Positions 28,474-38,572 are shown, counted from the first letter of the stretch. The stretch: 64,000 nt of DNA from Paracoccaceae bacterium (GCA_030066855.1 JASJAU010000001.1:1-64000); one strand, 5' to 3'. Program-made: numbers and translations. Notes: generated by a model from the sequence alone, not told the origin.

Positions 28474-29652
28474 TCATTGCCGGTAGAGCGCCCGTTGCAG
28501 CCGGTCCGCCTCCTCCCACGCCAGGAGGCCGTCGCGCACGGCTTCGGCCGCGTCTTCGAGCCATGCCTCTGAGGTCAGCCGATCGCGGTCGGTCGCGTTC
28601 GAGAGGAACCCGAGCTCCAAAAGGACCGATGGCGTCCCAGCCGAGCGCAGCACGTTGAAGCCGCCATGGCGATGCGGGCGCGAATTGGTCTCAAGCCCCG
28701 CCTCCCCAAAGGCCGCGAGCAGATCGGCGGCCAGCGCCTCCGAGCGCGGCAGGGTCTCGGCTCGGGCGAGATCCATAAGCGCCAGCGCGACATCATTCTC
28801 GGCATCGCCCAGATCGACGTTCCGCAGCATGTCACTCGGGGCGTGCCGTTCCGTTTGGAGTCGCGCCGCCATGGCCACCTGATCGTCCGACAGCGTATAG
28901 GCGATCACGCCTGTGGCCTGTCCGGCGTCGGGCGGCAGCGCGTCGGCGTGGATCGAAAGGAACACCTGCGCCCCAGCCCCCCGCGCGCGTGTCATTCGCG
29001 CGCTTAACGGTACGAAAGTGTCATCCGTCCGTGTCAGCACAACATCGAAGCGCCCGGTGCGGATCAGCGCCTCTTTCAGGCGGAGCGCGAAGGACAAAAC
29101 GATCTCGGCCTCCACCAGCCCGTCCGCCTCGGCCCCGGGGTCGACCCCGCCATGGCCGGGATCGAGCGCGACCCGGACACGATCTTCGCCGATCACAGCA
29201 GCGGCAGGGCCGGATCTCGGGTTCTTTTCGATCACGGTGTCATGTGCCGCGAGCGTGAGGACAAGCTCGGCGGATCCGGACGTCTCTGTTCGCATTTCGG
29301 CCGATGCGACCGCGTGCGGTCCGGCCAACGAAAACGCGATCTCAGTCCAGGCCGGCGCGGCCCGTCTTGTGTCGACGCCTATCAACGCTTCCGAGCCGAT
29401 CTCTCGCAGGCCGGTCCAATCGACCTCGGAGAACTGGAGCGCGATCCGAGAGGGGTTTCCGGTGTCCGCGAGCCTCCAGGGGACGGCGCGTGTCAGCCCC
29501 AGACGGATCTCGACGGTCCCGCGGGTCTCCCGGATCGAAACACCACCGTCCGCGAGACGCGCGATCTGATCCGCCGCCCCATGCGCGGCGATGGCGAACA
29601 TGACCGCCAGGCACGCCAGGACGGCGCGCGTGATTAGAATGAACCTGCTCAT
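28474..29652 (-). CDS. amiC: N-acetylmuramoyl-L-alanine amidase (AMIN plus Amidase_3)
   Basis: 392 residues from the ATG at 29652. A signal peptide (MSRFILITRAVLACLAVMFA) leads into a beta-rich AMIN domain (about 30-130) that binds peptidoglycan and localises the enzyme. The zinc amidase domain follows: VALDPGHGGVDPGAE (His), a Glu in GLVEAEIVLSFALRLKEAL, VFLSIHADAL (His) and the catalytic Glu in LLELGFLSN. It removes the stem peptide during daughter-cell separation. An in-frame TTG at 29706 exists but would not give a signal peptide at the N-terminus. Upstream of PBP1A. Confidence 0.93.
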   Translation of the reverse strand: MSRFILITRAVLACLAVMFAIAAHGAADQIARLADGGVSIRETRGTVEIRLGLTRAVPWRLADTGNPSRIALQFSEVDWTGLREIGSEALIGVDTRRAAPAWTEIAFSLAGPHAVASAEMRTETSGSAELVLTLAAHDTVIEKNPRSGPAAAVIGEDRVRVALDPGHGGVDPGAEADGLVEAEIVLSFALRLKEALIRTGRFDVVLTRTDDTFVPLSARMTRARGAGAQVFLSIHADALPPDAGQATGVIAYTLSDDQVAMAARLQTERHAPSDMLRNVDLGDAENDVALALMDLARAETLPRSEALAADLLAAFGEAGLETNSRPHRHGGFNVLRSAGTPSVLLELGFLSNATDRDRLTSEAWLEDAAEAVRDGLLAWEEADRLQRALYRQ

Positions 29653-29712
29653 GGCCTCGGGGGCTTTTGTTTCCGGCACCTTACCCGAAATGGCTCCGCT
29701 GGCCAACGGGGT

Positions 29713-30864
29713 TCAGCCGATATGCCCCTCGCGCCGCATATAGGCGGCCAAACGGTTCAGACCCTCTTCGATATCCGCCGTGGACCGCGCGTAGGAGAAC
29801 CGGAGCGTCTGATGGCCCCTCGCCTTGTCGAAATCGAGCCCCGGCGTTACCGCCACATCGGCTTTGTCGAGGATATCGCGGGCCAGCGCCGCGCTGTCAT
29901 CCGTGATGCCCGATACATCGGCATAGATGTAAAACGCCCCGTCGGGCGGCGCGATGTCGGCAAACCCCGCCTTTGGCAGCCCTTCCAGCATCAGCGCGCG
30001 GTTTTTGCGATAGACGGCAAGGTTCGCCGCCAACTCCTCCCCGCAATCGAGAGCGCCGAGCGCGGCGATCTGGCTGGCGTGCGGGGCGCAGATGAACATG
30101 TTCTGGGCCAAGCGCTCGACCGCTCTCAGATGGCTCTGGGGCACGACCATCCAACCGATCCGCCAACCGGTCATCGAGAAATACTTGGAGAACGAATTGA
30201 TCACATAGGCGTCGTCGGTGATTTCCAGCGCGCTGACGGCTTTCCGCTCGTACTCGATTCCGTGGTAGATTTCGTCGGAGACCAGAGCGGCGTCTTTCGA
30301 CGCCGACCACGCGACCAGCGCCTCCATCGCGGCGCGGTCCAGCATGGTGCCTGACGGGTTGGCGGGAGATGCGACGATCAAGCCCTTTACGTCGTCCGGC
30401 ATCTCCTCCGGCGCGGGCTGGAACCGGTTCTCTTTCCGTGTGGCGATATCCACCGGCGTCAGGCTGAGCGCGCTCAGGATCTGGCGGTAGGACGGATAGC
30501 CGGGGGCGCCAAGCGCCACCCGGTCGCCCGCATCGAAAAGCGCCGTGAAGGCCAGAAGGAACCCGGCAGACGACCCGGAAGTCACGATGACGCGGGCGGG
30601 GTCCAGGTCGATATCGTGACGCTCGCCATAATGCCGGGCGATGCGTTGGCGGAGCGCAGGGATGCCCAAGGCGACGGTGTAACCCAACGGCCCCTTCTGC
30701 ATCGCGTCCACCAGTTTCGCGCGAGCGCCTTCCGGGGCGGGCGTGCCGGGCTGGCCAACCTCCATGTGGATGATGTCCCGGCCCGCGGCCTCTGCCGCCG
30801 CCGCGGCGTCCATCACGTCCATGACAATGAACGGATCGACCTCTGATCGTTTCGATAGTCGCAT
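29713..30864 (-). CDS. Class I/II PLP-dependent aminotransferase
   Basis: 383 residues from the ATG at 30864, which has GAAGAAGG upstream. The fold-type I pattern is clear: VTSGSSAGFLLAFTALFDAGD, ASPANPSGTMLD, SDEIYHGIEY and the PLP lysine in NSFSKYFSMTGWRIGW. The C-terminal Arg that binds the substrate carboxylate lies in TLRFSYARS. It probably transaminates an amino acid in the cytoplasm, but the substrate is not readable. Its start faces the divergent thiol oxidoreductase gene. Confidence 0.9.
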   Translation of the reverse strand: MRLSKRSEVDPFIVMDVMDAAAAAEAAGRDIIHMEVGQPGTPAPEGARAKLVDAMQKGPLGYTVALGIPALRQRIARHYGERHDIDLDPARVIVTSGSSAGFLLAFTALFDAGDRVALGAPGYPSYRQILSALSLTPVDIATRKENRFQPAPEEMPDDVKGLIVASPANPSGTMLDRAAMEALVAWSASKDAALVSDEIYHGIEYERKAVSALEITDDAYVINSFSKYFSMTGWRIGWMVVPQSHLRAVERLAQNMFICAPHASQIAALGALDCGEELAANLAVYRKNRALMLEGLPKAGFADIAPPDGAFYIYADVSGITDDSAALARDILDKADVAVTPGLDFDKARGHQTLRFSYARSTADIEEGLNRLAAYMRREGHIG

Positions 30865-30989
30865 AAACGCCTTCTTCCGCCCGGGGCGCACCAAGGTCAA
30901 TGGGCCGCATCCCGAACAAATCTCGGTGAGGCGCTTGCGCGGGCTCACGCCACATGGTTCTTTCCGCTCGGATAATTGGGAGTTTCAGG

Positions 30990-31745
30990 ATGTTGCGTGT
31001 TCTTTGCCTGTCTTTCGTCCTTTTCGCGTCGTCGATCTCGATGGCGACGGCCTTCGACATAGAAGCGATGACTGACAACGAGCGGGCGATCTTCCGCTCG
31101 GAAGTGCGCGATTATCTGCTGGAGAACCCCGAGATCATTCTTGAGGTCGTCGCGCTGATCGAGGAGCGCCGCGCCCAACAGGCCGCCGAAGCCGAATTGA
31201 TGCTGGTCGCTGACAATTTCGAGGAGATCTTCAACGACGGCCACAGCTATATTGGTGGAAACCCGGACGGCGACATCACGGTTGTAGAGTTCCTCGACTA
31301 TCAATGCGGGTTCTGCAAACGCGCGTTTCCCGAAGTTACCGCGCTTCTCGAAGGCGACCCGAACGTCCGGTTGATCGTCAAAGAGTTTCCGATCCTCGGC
31401 GAGGCCTCGGTCCTCGCATCGCGCTACGCGATCGCGACGAAAGAGGTTCACGGCGATGAGGCTTATCGCGGTGTGCACGACAGCCTGATGGTCGCTCGTG
31501 GCGGGATCAACGAGGAGGCGCTTGAGCGTCTGTCAGATCAAATGGATCTCGATCATGCCGCGATACTGGAAGAGATGTATTCTGACGACACAGCCGCGAT
31601 AATTGAAGCGAACAGAGAACTGGCTTCCACGTTGCAAGTCGCGGGAACTCCAGCGTTCGTGATCGGCGATCAGATTGTTCGGGGCTTCATCGAGCTGCCG
31701 CAGCTACGCGAAGTCGTGCGGCAGGAGCGCGCTGATCAGGGCTGA
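30990..31745 (+). CDS. DsbA-family thiol oxidoreductase with ScsC-like N-terminus
   Basis: 251 residues from the ATG at 30990. A signal peptide covers about 1-21. A helical N-terminal region (FRSEVRDYLLENPEIILEVVALIEERRAQQ) resembles the ScsC trimerisation domain. The thioredoxin-like domain has the redox motif CGFC in FLDYQCGFCKRAFPEV and a cis-proline loop in GTPAFVIG. It should form, shuffle or reduce disulfides in the periplasm. If it trimerises like ScsC, it may act as an isomerase. Convergent with ispG, 3 bases apart. Confidence 0.9.
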   Translation: MLRVLCLSFVLFASSISMATAFDIEAMTDNERAIFRSEVRDYLLENPEIILEVVALIEERRAQQAAEAELMLVADNFEEIFNDGHSYIGGNPDGDITVVEFLDYQCGFCKRAFPEVTALLEGDPNVRLIVKEFPILGEASVLASRYAIATKEVHGDEAYRGVHDSLMVARGGINEEALERLSDQMDLDHAAILEEMYSDDTAAIIEANRELASTLQVAGTPAFVIGDQIVRGFIELPQLREVVRQERADQG

Positions 31746-31748
31746 CAG

Positions 31749-32870
31749 CTACTCGGCGGCCTCCTGCGCCGCCTCGATCTCGGCCGCCTTCTTCTCAACC
31801 TGCTCGACGATGTGATCGACCATCTGGTCGTTCGACAGCTTGTGGCTTTGCTTGCCCGCCAGATAGACCATGCCCGACCCGGCCCCGCCGCCGGTGAAGC
31901 CCACATCGGTCATAAGCGCTTCGCCCGGCCCGTTCACCACGCAGCCGATGATCGAAAGGCTCATGGGCGTCTTGATGTGCTCGAGCCGCTCCTCGAGGAT
32001 CTCAACGGTCTTGATCACGTCGAACCCCTGCCGGGCGCAGGACGGGCACGAGATGATGTTCACCCCGCGATGGCGGAGGCCCAGGGATTTGAGGATCTCA
32101 TATCCAACACGCACTTCCTCAACCGGATCGGCGGAAAGCGAGACGCGGATCGTGTCACCGATCCCCATCCAGAGGAGGTTGCCGAGACCGATTGCGGATT
32201 TCACAGTGCCCGCATTCAGACTGCCCGCCTCGGTAATGCCGAGATGGATCGGCGCGTCTGTCGCATCAGCCAGCGCCTGATACGCTGCAGCGGCGAGGAA
32301 AACGTCTGAGGCCTTGCAGGAAATCTTGAACTCGTGGAAGTCGTTGTCTTCCAGGATCTTGATGTGATCGAGCCCGCTTTCGACCATCGCCTCGGGGCAA
32401 GGCTCGCCGTACTTCTCCAAAAGGTCCTTTTCGAGCGACCCGGCATTCACCCCGATGCGGATGGAGCAGCCATGATCCTTGGCGGCCTTGATGACCTCGC
32501 GCACGCGCTCCTCGCTGCCGATGTTGCCCGGGTTGATGCGCAAACAGGCCGCGCCGGCCTCAGCCGCTTCGATGGCGCGTTTGTAATGGAAATGGATGTC
32601 AGCCACGATCGGCACAGGGCTCTCCCGCACGATCTCGGCCAGCGCCCGGGTCGAGGCCTCGTCCGGCGTGGAGACGCGAACGATATCCGCCCCCGCCTCC
32701 GCCGCGCGTTGAACCTGATCAACCGTTGCCGCCACATCGGTCGTGTCGGTGTTGGTCATGGTCTGCACGCTGATCGGGGCATCGCCGCCCACAGGCACAG
32801 GGCCGACGTGAATTTTCCGCGACTCGCGACGGTAGATGTTGCGCCAGGGGCGAACGTGGTTGATCGACAT
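31749..32870 (-). CDS. ispG: 4-hydroxy-3-methylbut-2-en-1-yl diphosphate synthase
   Basis: 373 residues. IspG (GcpE) is a [4Fe-4S] enzyme of the MEP isoprenoid pathway that converts methylerythritol cyclodiphosphate to HMBPP. The N-terminal barrel shows [14 protein letters not shown] and VRVSTPDEA. The cluster cysteines are in the C-terminal part: [12 protein letters not shown] and [10 protein letters not shown]. An AAGG site lies six bases before the ATG. It follows the RodZ-like gene on the same strand after 69 bases. Confidence 0.97.
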   Translation of the reverse strand: MSINHVRPWRNIYRRESRKIHVGPVPVGGDAPISVQTMTNTDTTDVAATVDQVQRAAEAGADIVRVSTPDEASTRALAEIVRESPVPIVADIHFHYKRAIEAAEAGAACLRINPGNIGSEERVREVIKAAKDHGCSIRIGVNAGSLEKDLLEKYGEPCPEAMVESGLDHIKILEDNDFHEFKISCKASDVFLAAAAYQALADATDAPIHLGITEAGSLNAGTVKSAIGLGNLLWMGIGDTIRVSLSADPVEEVRVGYEILKSLGLRHRGVNIISCPSCARQGFDVIKTVEILEERLEHIKTPMSLSIIGCVVNGPGEALMTDVGFTGGGAGSGMVYLAGKQSHKLSNDQMVDHIVEQVEKKAAEIEAAQEAAE

Positions 32871-32939
32871 GGTCAGCCTTGAGTTGTGCTTGGAACAAAA
32901 TAGGCCGAAGGCCGATGCGGCGCAATCAAACCGCCCGCG

Positions 32940-34217
32940 TCACTCAGTCCCCTGCGCCTCGGCCACGGCGACAAAACGGGCCAGGTCCGCATCGCGCTCC
33001 ACATCGGCGACCTGATAGGATTGGACGAGGGCGTCTGGGGCGAGAACCAAATCCTTCACGACTTCGGGGCCGCTTCCGGCTGGGCCGAAGGTCTCGCCAT
33101 TGATGGCGAAGTAGAGCGAGCCTGCGTTACCGGCGCGAAGCGTCGCCGGCTCTTCGGTCAGCGGCACCTCGAACTGCTCGCCGGCGTCGAGAATTTTCTC
33201 GAATATCACCGTGCCGTCGGCCGCGCGAACTCTGACCCAGGACGGACGAACTGCCAGAAGCTCCAGGCTCGGCGCGGCGGGTTCGACCACTTGGACGGCA
33301 GGCGGCGGCGGCAATAGGTCATTCTGGTCAAGCCGGGCGAAGGCCGGGCCGCGGTCGGACCGGATATCCAGACCGAACGGGAGATTGTCGGGTTGCGGCA
33401 GATTGGCTGCGAGCGTGGCAGAGCCCTCCGCAGGCGCAAGCGCGCCGATGGTATCCGGGTCGATCGAAGCGATCGGGCCGTCGCGGGCGACCATCACCGG
33501 AACGTCCAGAGCTTCGGGCCGATAAAGCCGGTCGAACCGTCCGACTGAGCCGAGGTCGGGCGCCGCCTCCGCGTCATCGCCTGCCGGCGTCACGGCAGGA
33601 GTAAGGGGGTCAAGCTCGGCAAGAACTTCGGGCGTCTGATCGACCGGCGTGAAGGTGACCTTCTGCACCTCCTGCAACACCGCCCAGCCGCCGTAGCCGA
33701 TGCCGCCCAATAAAACGAGCAGGACAGCGATGGAACCGATCGCTCGGGGTTCGAAGCCAGAGAGGGCTGCTTCGGCTTTGGGCAGGTAGCTGACGCTGGG
33801 CTCGGTGAACGGATCCCGCATATGCGCGGGCGTCTTGCCGCCGGTTCCATCAGCCGATTTCTTCTTCTTGGTCTTGCGGTTGACTGAGGCATCCGCCGAC
33901 ATGCCGTGAGAGACGACGAACTCGCCCTCCTCGCAGAACGTCTTGAACGCCCACTCGGGATCGAGGCCCAGGTAACGCGCGTAAGACCTGACGTATCCAG
34001 CAATGAACCCGGGCGTCTCAAAGGCCGAAGGATCGGAATTCTCAATCGCCGCGATATAGTTCGCCTTAATCTTCAACTCGCGCTGAACGTCGAGCAGGGA
34101 TTTGCCCATCGTCGCGCGCTCGCCGCGCATGATGTCGCCAAGACGCAGCTCGAAATCATCGAAGCCTTTCAGCTTCGTCGCTTCCTGCCCACCAGACGTC
34201 TCAGGACGTCCACTCAT
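32940..34217 (-). CDS. RodZ-like protein: HTH, membrane helix and DUF4115 domain
   Basis: 425 residues. A cro-like helix-turn-helix of the RodZ type covers about 26-92 (LGDIMRGERATMGKSLLDVQRELKIKANYIAAIEN is its first part). A lysine-rich linker (about 115-122) and one membrane helix (about 159-181) follow, then a long proline-rich periplasmic stretch and a DUF4115-type beta domain (about 300-380). RodZ anchors MreB filaments for rod-shape growth. Here the neighbour ispG is a common RodZ companion in proteobacteria. mreB itself is not in the window. Confidence 0.87.
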   Translation of the reverse strand: MSGRPETSGGQEATKLKGFDDFELRLGDIMRGERATMGKSLLDVQRELKIKANYIAAIENSDPSAFETPGFIAGYVRSYARYLGLDPEWAFKTFCEEGEFVVSHGMSADASVNRKTKKKKSADGTGGKTPAHMRDPFTEPSVSYLPKAEAALSGFEPRAIGSIAVLLVLLGGIGYGGWAVLQEVQKVTFTPVDQTPEVLAELDPLTPAVTPAGDDAEAAPDLGSVGRFDRLYRPEALDVPVMVARDGPIASIDPDTIGALAPAEGSATLAANLPQPDNLPFGLDIRSDRGPAFARLDQNDLLPPPPAVQVVEPAAPSLELLAVRPSWVRVRAADGTVIFEKILDAGEQFEVPLTEEPATLRAGNAGSLYFAINGETFGPAGSGPEVVKDLVLAPDALVQSYQVADVERDADLARFVAVAEAQGTE

Positions 34218-34320
34218 GCATCCTGCCCCAAATTGCGTCTCGCTGTCCCCACCCGCGCCCGCTTAGAATCGGGCGTGGCGTATCAATGAAACGTTAACAC
34301 ACCGCTTAAGGCGGGTCACT

Positions 34321-34329
34321 TGTGGATAA
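34321..34329 (-). promoter_or_regulatory. Perfect DnaA box between hemA and the RodZ-like gene
   Basis: TGTGGATAA on the + strand is TTATCCACA on the - strand, the exact DnaA consensus. It is upstream of the RodZ-like gene and directly downstream of hemA. A single 9-mer is expected by chance now and then. It is notable only for its position. Confidence 0.4.
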
Positions 34330-34332
34330 GTC

Positions 34333-35556
34333 TCAGGCGGAGAGTTCGGCGCGATTGAGCGCGCAATGCGACCAGAGCGCATCCATAGCGCGCACCAGCG
34401 CATCCATTTCACGCGGTCCATGGACGGGCGACGGCGTGAACCGCAACCGTTCGGTGCCGCGCGGCACGGTCGGGAAATTGATCGGCTGAACGTAGATGCC
34501 GTAATCCTCAAGCAGCATGTCCGAAAGCTGCTTGGTATGCACCGGATCGCCCACGATCACCGGCACGATGTGCGAGCCGTGGTCGATAATGGGCAGGCCG
34601 AGCGACTTCAGCCGCATCTTGAGGATCCTGGCTTGCGCCTGGTGCTGCTCGCGGCGGACCTGATCCGTCTTGAGGATCCGGATGCTCGCAGCGGCGCCCG
34701 CCGCTACGACCGGCGGCAGCGACGTAGTGAAGATGAACCCCGGGGCGTAAGACCTTACCGCATCGCACATTTTCGCGCTGGCTGCGATATAGCCGCCATG
34801 GACGCCGAAAGCCTTGCCCAGCGTCCCGTTAATGATGTCGAGCCGGTCCATCAGACCGTCGCGCTCGGCCACGCCGCCGCCTCTCGGCCCGTACATGCCG
34901 ACCGCATGGACCTCGTCGAGATAGGTCAGCGCGTCAAACTCATCGGCCAGATCGCAAATCTCTTCGATCGGTCCGAAATCGCCGTCCATCGAATAGATCG
35001 ACTCGAAGGCGATAAGTTTCGGCGCCAACGGGTCGTCTGCCGCCAGAAGCTCGCGCAAATGCCCGACGTCGTTGTGCCGGAAGACGCGCTTCTGCCCGCC
35101 GTTGCGGCGGATGCCCTCGATCATCGAAGCGTGGTTCAACGCGTCGGAATAGATAATCAGCCCCGGAAACAGTTTCGGGAGCGTGGACAACGTCGCGTCA
35201 TTTGCGATGTAGGCCGAGGTGAAGAGAAGCGCGGTTTCCTTGCCGTGGAGATCCGCAAGCTCGGCCTCAAGCGCTTTATGATAGACCGTGGTGCCGGAAA
35301 TATTTCGGGTGCCGCCCGATCCGGCGCCCGTGGCCTGAAGAGCGTCGCCCATGGCGCTCAGAACCTCAGGGTGCTGGCCCATGCCAAGATAATCGTTGCC
35401 GCACCAGACCGTTACCGGCTGCTCGGTCCCGTCCTCGCGCCGCCACGTAGCATGAGGGAATTGCCCGCGCTTGCGCTCAATGTCGATGAACGTCCTGTAG
35501 CGGCCTTCTTCGTGAAGCCGGCTCAGAGCCTCATCAAGTTTCTTCTCATATGACAC
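34333..35556 (-). CDS. hemA: 5-aminolevulinate synthase
   Basis: ALAS condenses glycine and succinyl-CoA, the first step of tetrapyrrole synthesis by the C4 pathway, which among bacteria is typical of alphaproteobacteria. I place the start at GTG 35556, with GGAGG eight bases upstream, giving 407 residues, the usual length. An earlier in-frame GTG at 35571 lies inside the ribosome site. The PLP lysine is K248 in [18 protein letters not shown], with the [11 protein letters not shown] motif before it. A candidate FnrL box lies at 35629-35642, placed to activate transcription at low oxygen. Confidence 0.97.
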   Translation of the reverse strand: MSYEKKLDEALSRLHEEGRYRTFIDIERKRGQFPHATWRREDGTEQPVTVWCGNDYLGMGQHPEVLSAMGDALQATGAGSGGTRNISGTTVYHKALEAELADLHGKETALLFTSAYIANDATLSTLPKLFPGLIIYSDALNHASMIEGIRRNGGQKRVFRHNDVGHLRELLAADDPLAPKLIAFESIYSMDGDFGPIEEICDLADEFDALTYLDEVHAVGMYGPRGGGVAERDGLMDRLDIINGTLGKAFGVHGGYIAASAKMCDAVRSYAPGFIFTTSLPPVVAAGAAASIRILKTDQVRREQHQAQARILKMRLKSLGLPIIDHGSHIVPVIVGDPVHTKQLSDMLLEDYGIYVQPINFPTVPRGTERLRFTPSPVHGPREMDALVRAMDALWSHCALNRAELSA

Positions 35557-35601
35557 AGACGTCCCCTCCACACACGCGCTGTTACTTATGCTGCGTCGTC
35601 A

Positions 35602-35607
35602 AGTATC
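35602..35607 (-). promoter_or_regulatory. Candidate -10 element of the hemA promoter
   Basis: On the - strand the hexamer GATACT (four of six matches to TATAAT) lies so that a start near 35595 would be about 41 bases from the centre of the FNR box. That is the class II activator layout in which the box replaces the -35 element. The leader would be about 40 bases. Predicted by eye only. Confidence 0.4.
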
Positions 35608-35628
35608 AACAGGGTACAAAATGACGCG

Positions 35629-35642
35629 ATGATTTAGATCAA
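35629..35642 (-). promoter_or_regulatory. FNR/FnrL box upstream of hemA
   Basis: The - strand reads TTGATCTAAATCAT, one mismatch from the FNR consensus TTGAT-N4-ATCAA. It lies 73-86 bases before the hemA start and overlaps the last codons of the gene upstream. FnrL control of hemA is known in Rhodobacter, so this site fits oxygen-responsive tetrapyrrole synthesis. Confidence 0.7.
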
Positions 35643-36220
35643 TCGCGAATGACCACCGCGCAGTCGCTCGCGCGCTCGGCTGTCCGGGCGCAGGACGCGA
35701 TGGCGGCGCTATCGCTGTCGCCCATTCCCCAGGCCCCGGTAAGTGTCGATACTGCAAAGGATTTCGACCCGCGCTTGCGCTGATAGGTCCGGTTGAAAGC
35801 GGCGGTCGCATCAAGCGACAGAGTCAGCGCCCGGCTCTGGTACCCCTTGGGAAGAACACGCGCGGCGATCTGGCAAGACCGATTCCCTTTTCGCGCGCGA
35901 TTGCAAGCGCCGATTGCAGCGGCGTCGGCAGCCTGAGTCGAATGATAGTTCAGGGCGCCCTGAAGCGCCTCGCTGACAAGCCCGTCATCGGGCGAGAAGG
36001 CGATCGTCGCGTAATACTTCACGCCCTGCCCCATCTGTTCGGCCATCAGCGGGATCAGAGCCTTGACGGTGGCCTGGTCGCCTTTGGAGAGAGAACCGTT
36101 GAGCTGGACGGCATAGCCTCGCGTCGGGAAAAGCTGTCCTTCCGCCGCCGATCCGTTCTGAATCTTTGCGGCCGCCGGCGCCGCTGCAAGGGCAGCCATC
36201 GCGATCCATATTTTGAGCAC
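35639..36220 (-). CDS. Secreted DUF4189-like protein
   Basis: 193 residues from a GTG at 36220 with GGGAGGG upstream. The start gives a signal peptide (KIWIAMAALAAAPAAA). A longer in-frame stretch to 36379 would overlap the divergent M20 gene. Two repeats are visible, each with aromatic-Ala-rich strands and paired cysteines: ADAAAIGACNRARKGNRSCQIAAR and SDSAAIASCARTAERASDCAVVI. The second is the DUF4189 pattern (AxAxCxx...xxCxVV). Probably a disulfide-bonded periplasmic protein of unknown role. It reads into hemA, whose FNR box overlaps its 3' end. Confidence 0.78.
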   Translation of the reverse strand: MLKIWIAMAALAAAPAAAKIQNGSAAEGQLFPTRGYAVQLNGSLSKGDQATVKALIPLMAEQMGQGVKYYATIAFSPDDGLVSEALQGALNYHSTQAADAAAIGACNRARKGNRSCQIAARVLPKGYQSRALTLSLDATAAFNRTYQRKRGSKSFAVSTLTGAWGMGDSDSAAIASCARTAERASDCAVVIRD

Positions 36221-36338
36221 TGTTCCCTCCCCGATCTCTGAGTGCGGAAAACCTAGCGCTGCGCGAGTGACAAGACCAGACTGGACGCTGCCGAAGGGGC
36301 TGGTAGGGTCCGCCGCGACCCAGAATCCGGAGCCTCTA

Positions 36339-37715
36339 ATGTCCCTCGACACCATCCTCTCGCGCATTGACGACGACATCGACGCCTCGACCGAACGGCT
36401 GTTCGAGCTCTTGCGGATCCCTTCGATCTCGACCGACCCGGCCTACAAGGCGGACTGCCAGACGGCCGCTGATTGGCTCGTCTCGGATCTCGCGGCCCTT
36501 GGGGTCGAAGCGGAAGCGCGTCCGACGCCCGGTCATCCCATGGTCATCGGCCATGCCGGTGAGGGCGGGCCTCACGTCTTGTTCTACGGACATTACGACG
36601 TGCAGCCAGTCGACCCGCTGGAGCTATGGCACCGCGAACCCTTCGATCCCGAGGTCCAGGACGGCCCGGCCGGCAAAGTGATCCGTGCGCGGGGCGCCTG
36701 CGATGATAAGGGCCAGCTGATGACCTTCCTGGAGGCCTGCCGGGCCTGGAAGGCGGTGACGGGCGAGTGGCCCTGCCGGATCACCTTCGTCTTCGAGGGC
36801 GAGGAGGAATCGGGCTCACCCTCGCTTGTACCGTTTCTTGAGGCGCACAAGGACGAGCTCTCCCAACCCGACATCGCGCTCATCTGCGACACCGGCCTCT
36901 TCGACCGCCAGACCCCTGCGATCACCACGATGCTGCGGGGTCTTCTGGGCGAGGAGATCATCGTCACAGGTCCAGACAAGGACCTGCATTCCGGGCTTTA
37001 CGGTGGCGCGGCGGCGAACCCGATCCGGGTCCTGAGCAAAATCCTCGCCGCGCTCCACGACGGTCAGGGCCGGGTCACGGTGCCGGGTTTCTATGACGGG
37101 GTGACCGAGCTTCCCGCCAACATCCAGGCGCAGTGGGACGCCTTGGGCTTCGATGCCGAAGGGTTCCTTGGCGGCGTCGATCTCTCGGTTCCGGCGGGCG
37201 AAACCGGCCGGTCGGTGCTCGAAATGATCTGGTCGCGCCCAACCTGCGAGTTCAACGGCATCGTCGGCGGCTATGCCGGAGACGGCTTCAAAACGGTGCT
37301 GCCGTCCCAGGCCCGCGCAAAGGTCAGTTTCCGACTCGTGGGAGAGCAGGACCCCTTCGCCATCCGCGAGAGCTTCCGTGGAATGGTCAAAAGCATGGTT
37401 CCGGCGGATTGCACGGTCGAATTCCTCAATCACGGCAATTCACCGGCGACAGTCATGTCCACCGCCGATCCGGCGTTCGAAAAGGCCCGGCTGGCGCTGT
37501 CCGACGAATGGCCGAACGACGCGGCTTTCATCGGGTCCGGCGGATCGATTCCGATTGTCGGGTATTTCAAGGAGATCCTCGGGATGGACTCGATGCTGAT
37601 CGGGTTCGGGCTGGACGATGATCTGGTCCATAGCCCGAACGAGAAGTACGACTTCCGAAGCTTCCACAAAGGCATCCGCAGCTGGGCGCGGGTGCTGGAC
37701 GCGCTGACTCGCTAG
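36339..37715 (+). CDS. M20 family metallo-dipeptidase
   Basis: 458 residues from the ATG at 36339. Zinc ligands are conserved: HYDVQPVDP in [13 protein letters not shown], the bridging Asp in [10 protein letters not shown], the catalytic Glu pair in [10 protein letters not shown], and CDTG further on. The internal lid (dimerisation) domain starts near [15 protein letters not shown]. This is the length and pattern of the M20 dipeptidase (ArgE/DapE-like) group rather than DapE itself. It probably cleaves dipeptides or N-acylated amino acids in the cytoplasm. Convergent with the next gene, sharing a CTAG at the stop codons. Confidence 0.9.
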   Translation: MSLDTILSRIDDDIDASTERLFELLRIPSISTDPAYKADCQTAADWLVSDLAALGVEAEARPTPGHPMVIGHAGEGGPHVLFYGHYDVQPVDPLELWHREPFDPEVQDGPAGKVIRARGACDDKGQLMTFLEACRAWKAVTGEWPCRITFVFEGEEESGSPSLVPFLEAHKDELSQPDIALICDTGLFDRQTPAITTMLRGLLGEEIIVTGPDKDLHSGLYGGAAANPIRVLSKILAALHDGQGRVTVPGFYDGVTELPANIQAQWDALGFDAEGFLGGVDLSVPAGETGRSVLEMIWSRPTCEFNGIVGGYAGDGFKTVLPSQARAKVSFRLVGEQDPFAIRESFRGMVKSMVPADCTVEFLNHGNSPATVMSTADPAFEKARLALSDEWPNDAAFIGSGGSIPIVGYFKEILGMDSMLIGFGLDDDLVHSPNEKYDFRSFHKGIRSWARVLDALTR

Positions 37716-38572
37716 AGCGTCTGTTCGCTCAGGAACGCGAGCAAAGCCTCCGCCGTTTCCGACCCGTGCTGGTCGATGAAGAAATGACCGCCGGGCATCG
37801 CCTTGGCGGTCATATTGCTGAAACGGTCGGCCCAGGTCGCCGGAATGTCGAAAGACTTGGCCATGACCCCATCCGCGCCAAAGAGAACGAGCACGGGGCG
37901 ATCAACGTCCTTGCCCCGATCCGCAGCGTCGTGTTCCAGATCGATGGTGACCGCGGCGCGGTAGTCGTTGGTCATGCCAGCGATCACGGCGGGGTCGCGC
38001 CAGGCCTTGCGATAGGCGTCGATCTGCTTGAACTCCGACAGCCTCGCGCCACCCCATCCCAGAAGGCAGGCTTCGTAGAAATGGTCGGGATCGGCTTCGA
38101 TCATCCGCTCGGGAAAGGGCGCGGGTTGGGCGAGGAAGCTCCAGTGGAAGTAGGCCTTGGACACCGGATAGGCGAACTCGGCGACCAGCGTGTCCGTCGG
38201 CACGATGTCCATGACCGTGAGGCTCGCCACCGCGTCCGGCGCGTCGAGCGCCATGCGATAGGACGTCCGCCCGCCCCGGTCGTGTCCGACAAGATGGAAG
38301 CGATCAAAGCCGAGCGCCGTCATCAACCCGAGCTGATCGGCGGCCATCGCGCGAAAGCTGTACGCGACAAGGTTGTCGCCCGCCGGCGGCTTCGCGCTTT
38401 CGCCGTAGCCGCGCAGATCCGGCGTAACCACGGTGTAATGGCGGGCGAGTCTCGGCGCGACCTCCGCCCATAACGCGCGGGTCTGGGGAAAACCGTGCAA
38501 AAGCAGTACGGGCGGACCGGTTCCCGCCACGTCATAGGCGATGTCTGTTCCGTCGATGCTCGCCACTGGCAT
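37712..38572 (-). CDS. Alpha/beta hydrolase of the haloacetate dehalogenase type
   Basis: 286 residues from the ATG at 38572, with GGAGG upstream. The nucleophile motif is VGHDRGGR rather than the serine elbow GxSxG, so the nucleophile is Asp, followed by Arg. A second Arg lies in SYRMALD. The base His is in PGGHFF, and Trp lies in [15 protein letters not shown], where fluoroacetate dehalogenases hold their halide pocket. [10 protein letters not shown] is the oxyanion region. It may act on haloacids or epoxides, or be a relative with another substrate. TTG 38620 is a weaker start. Confidence 0.83.
   Translation of the reverse strand: MPVASIDGTDIAYDVAGTGPPVLLLHGFPQTRALWAEVAPRLARHYTVVTPDLRGYGESAKPPAGDNLVAYSFRAMAADQLGLMTALGFDRFHLVGHDRGGRTSYRMALDAPDAVASLTVMDIVPTDTLVAEFAYPVSKAYFHWSFLAQPAPFPERMIEADPDHFYEACLLGWGGARLSEFKQIDAYRKAWRDPAVIAGMTNDYRAAVTIDLEHDAADRGKDVDRPVLVLFGADGVMAKSFDIPATWADRFSNMTAKAMPGGHFFIDQHGSETAEALLAFLSEQTL

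Noticed and set aside
34275-34310. Full CtrA site TTAACACACCGCTTAA upstream of the RodZ-like gene
   Set aside because: The spacing between the TTAA halves is 8, not the 7 required by the consensus.
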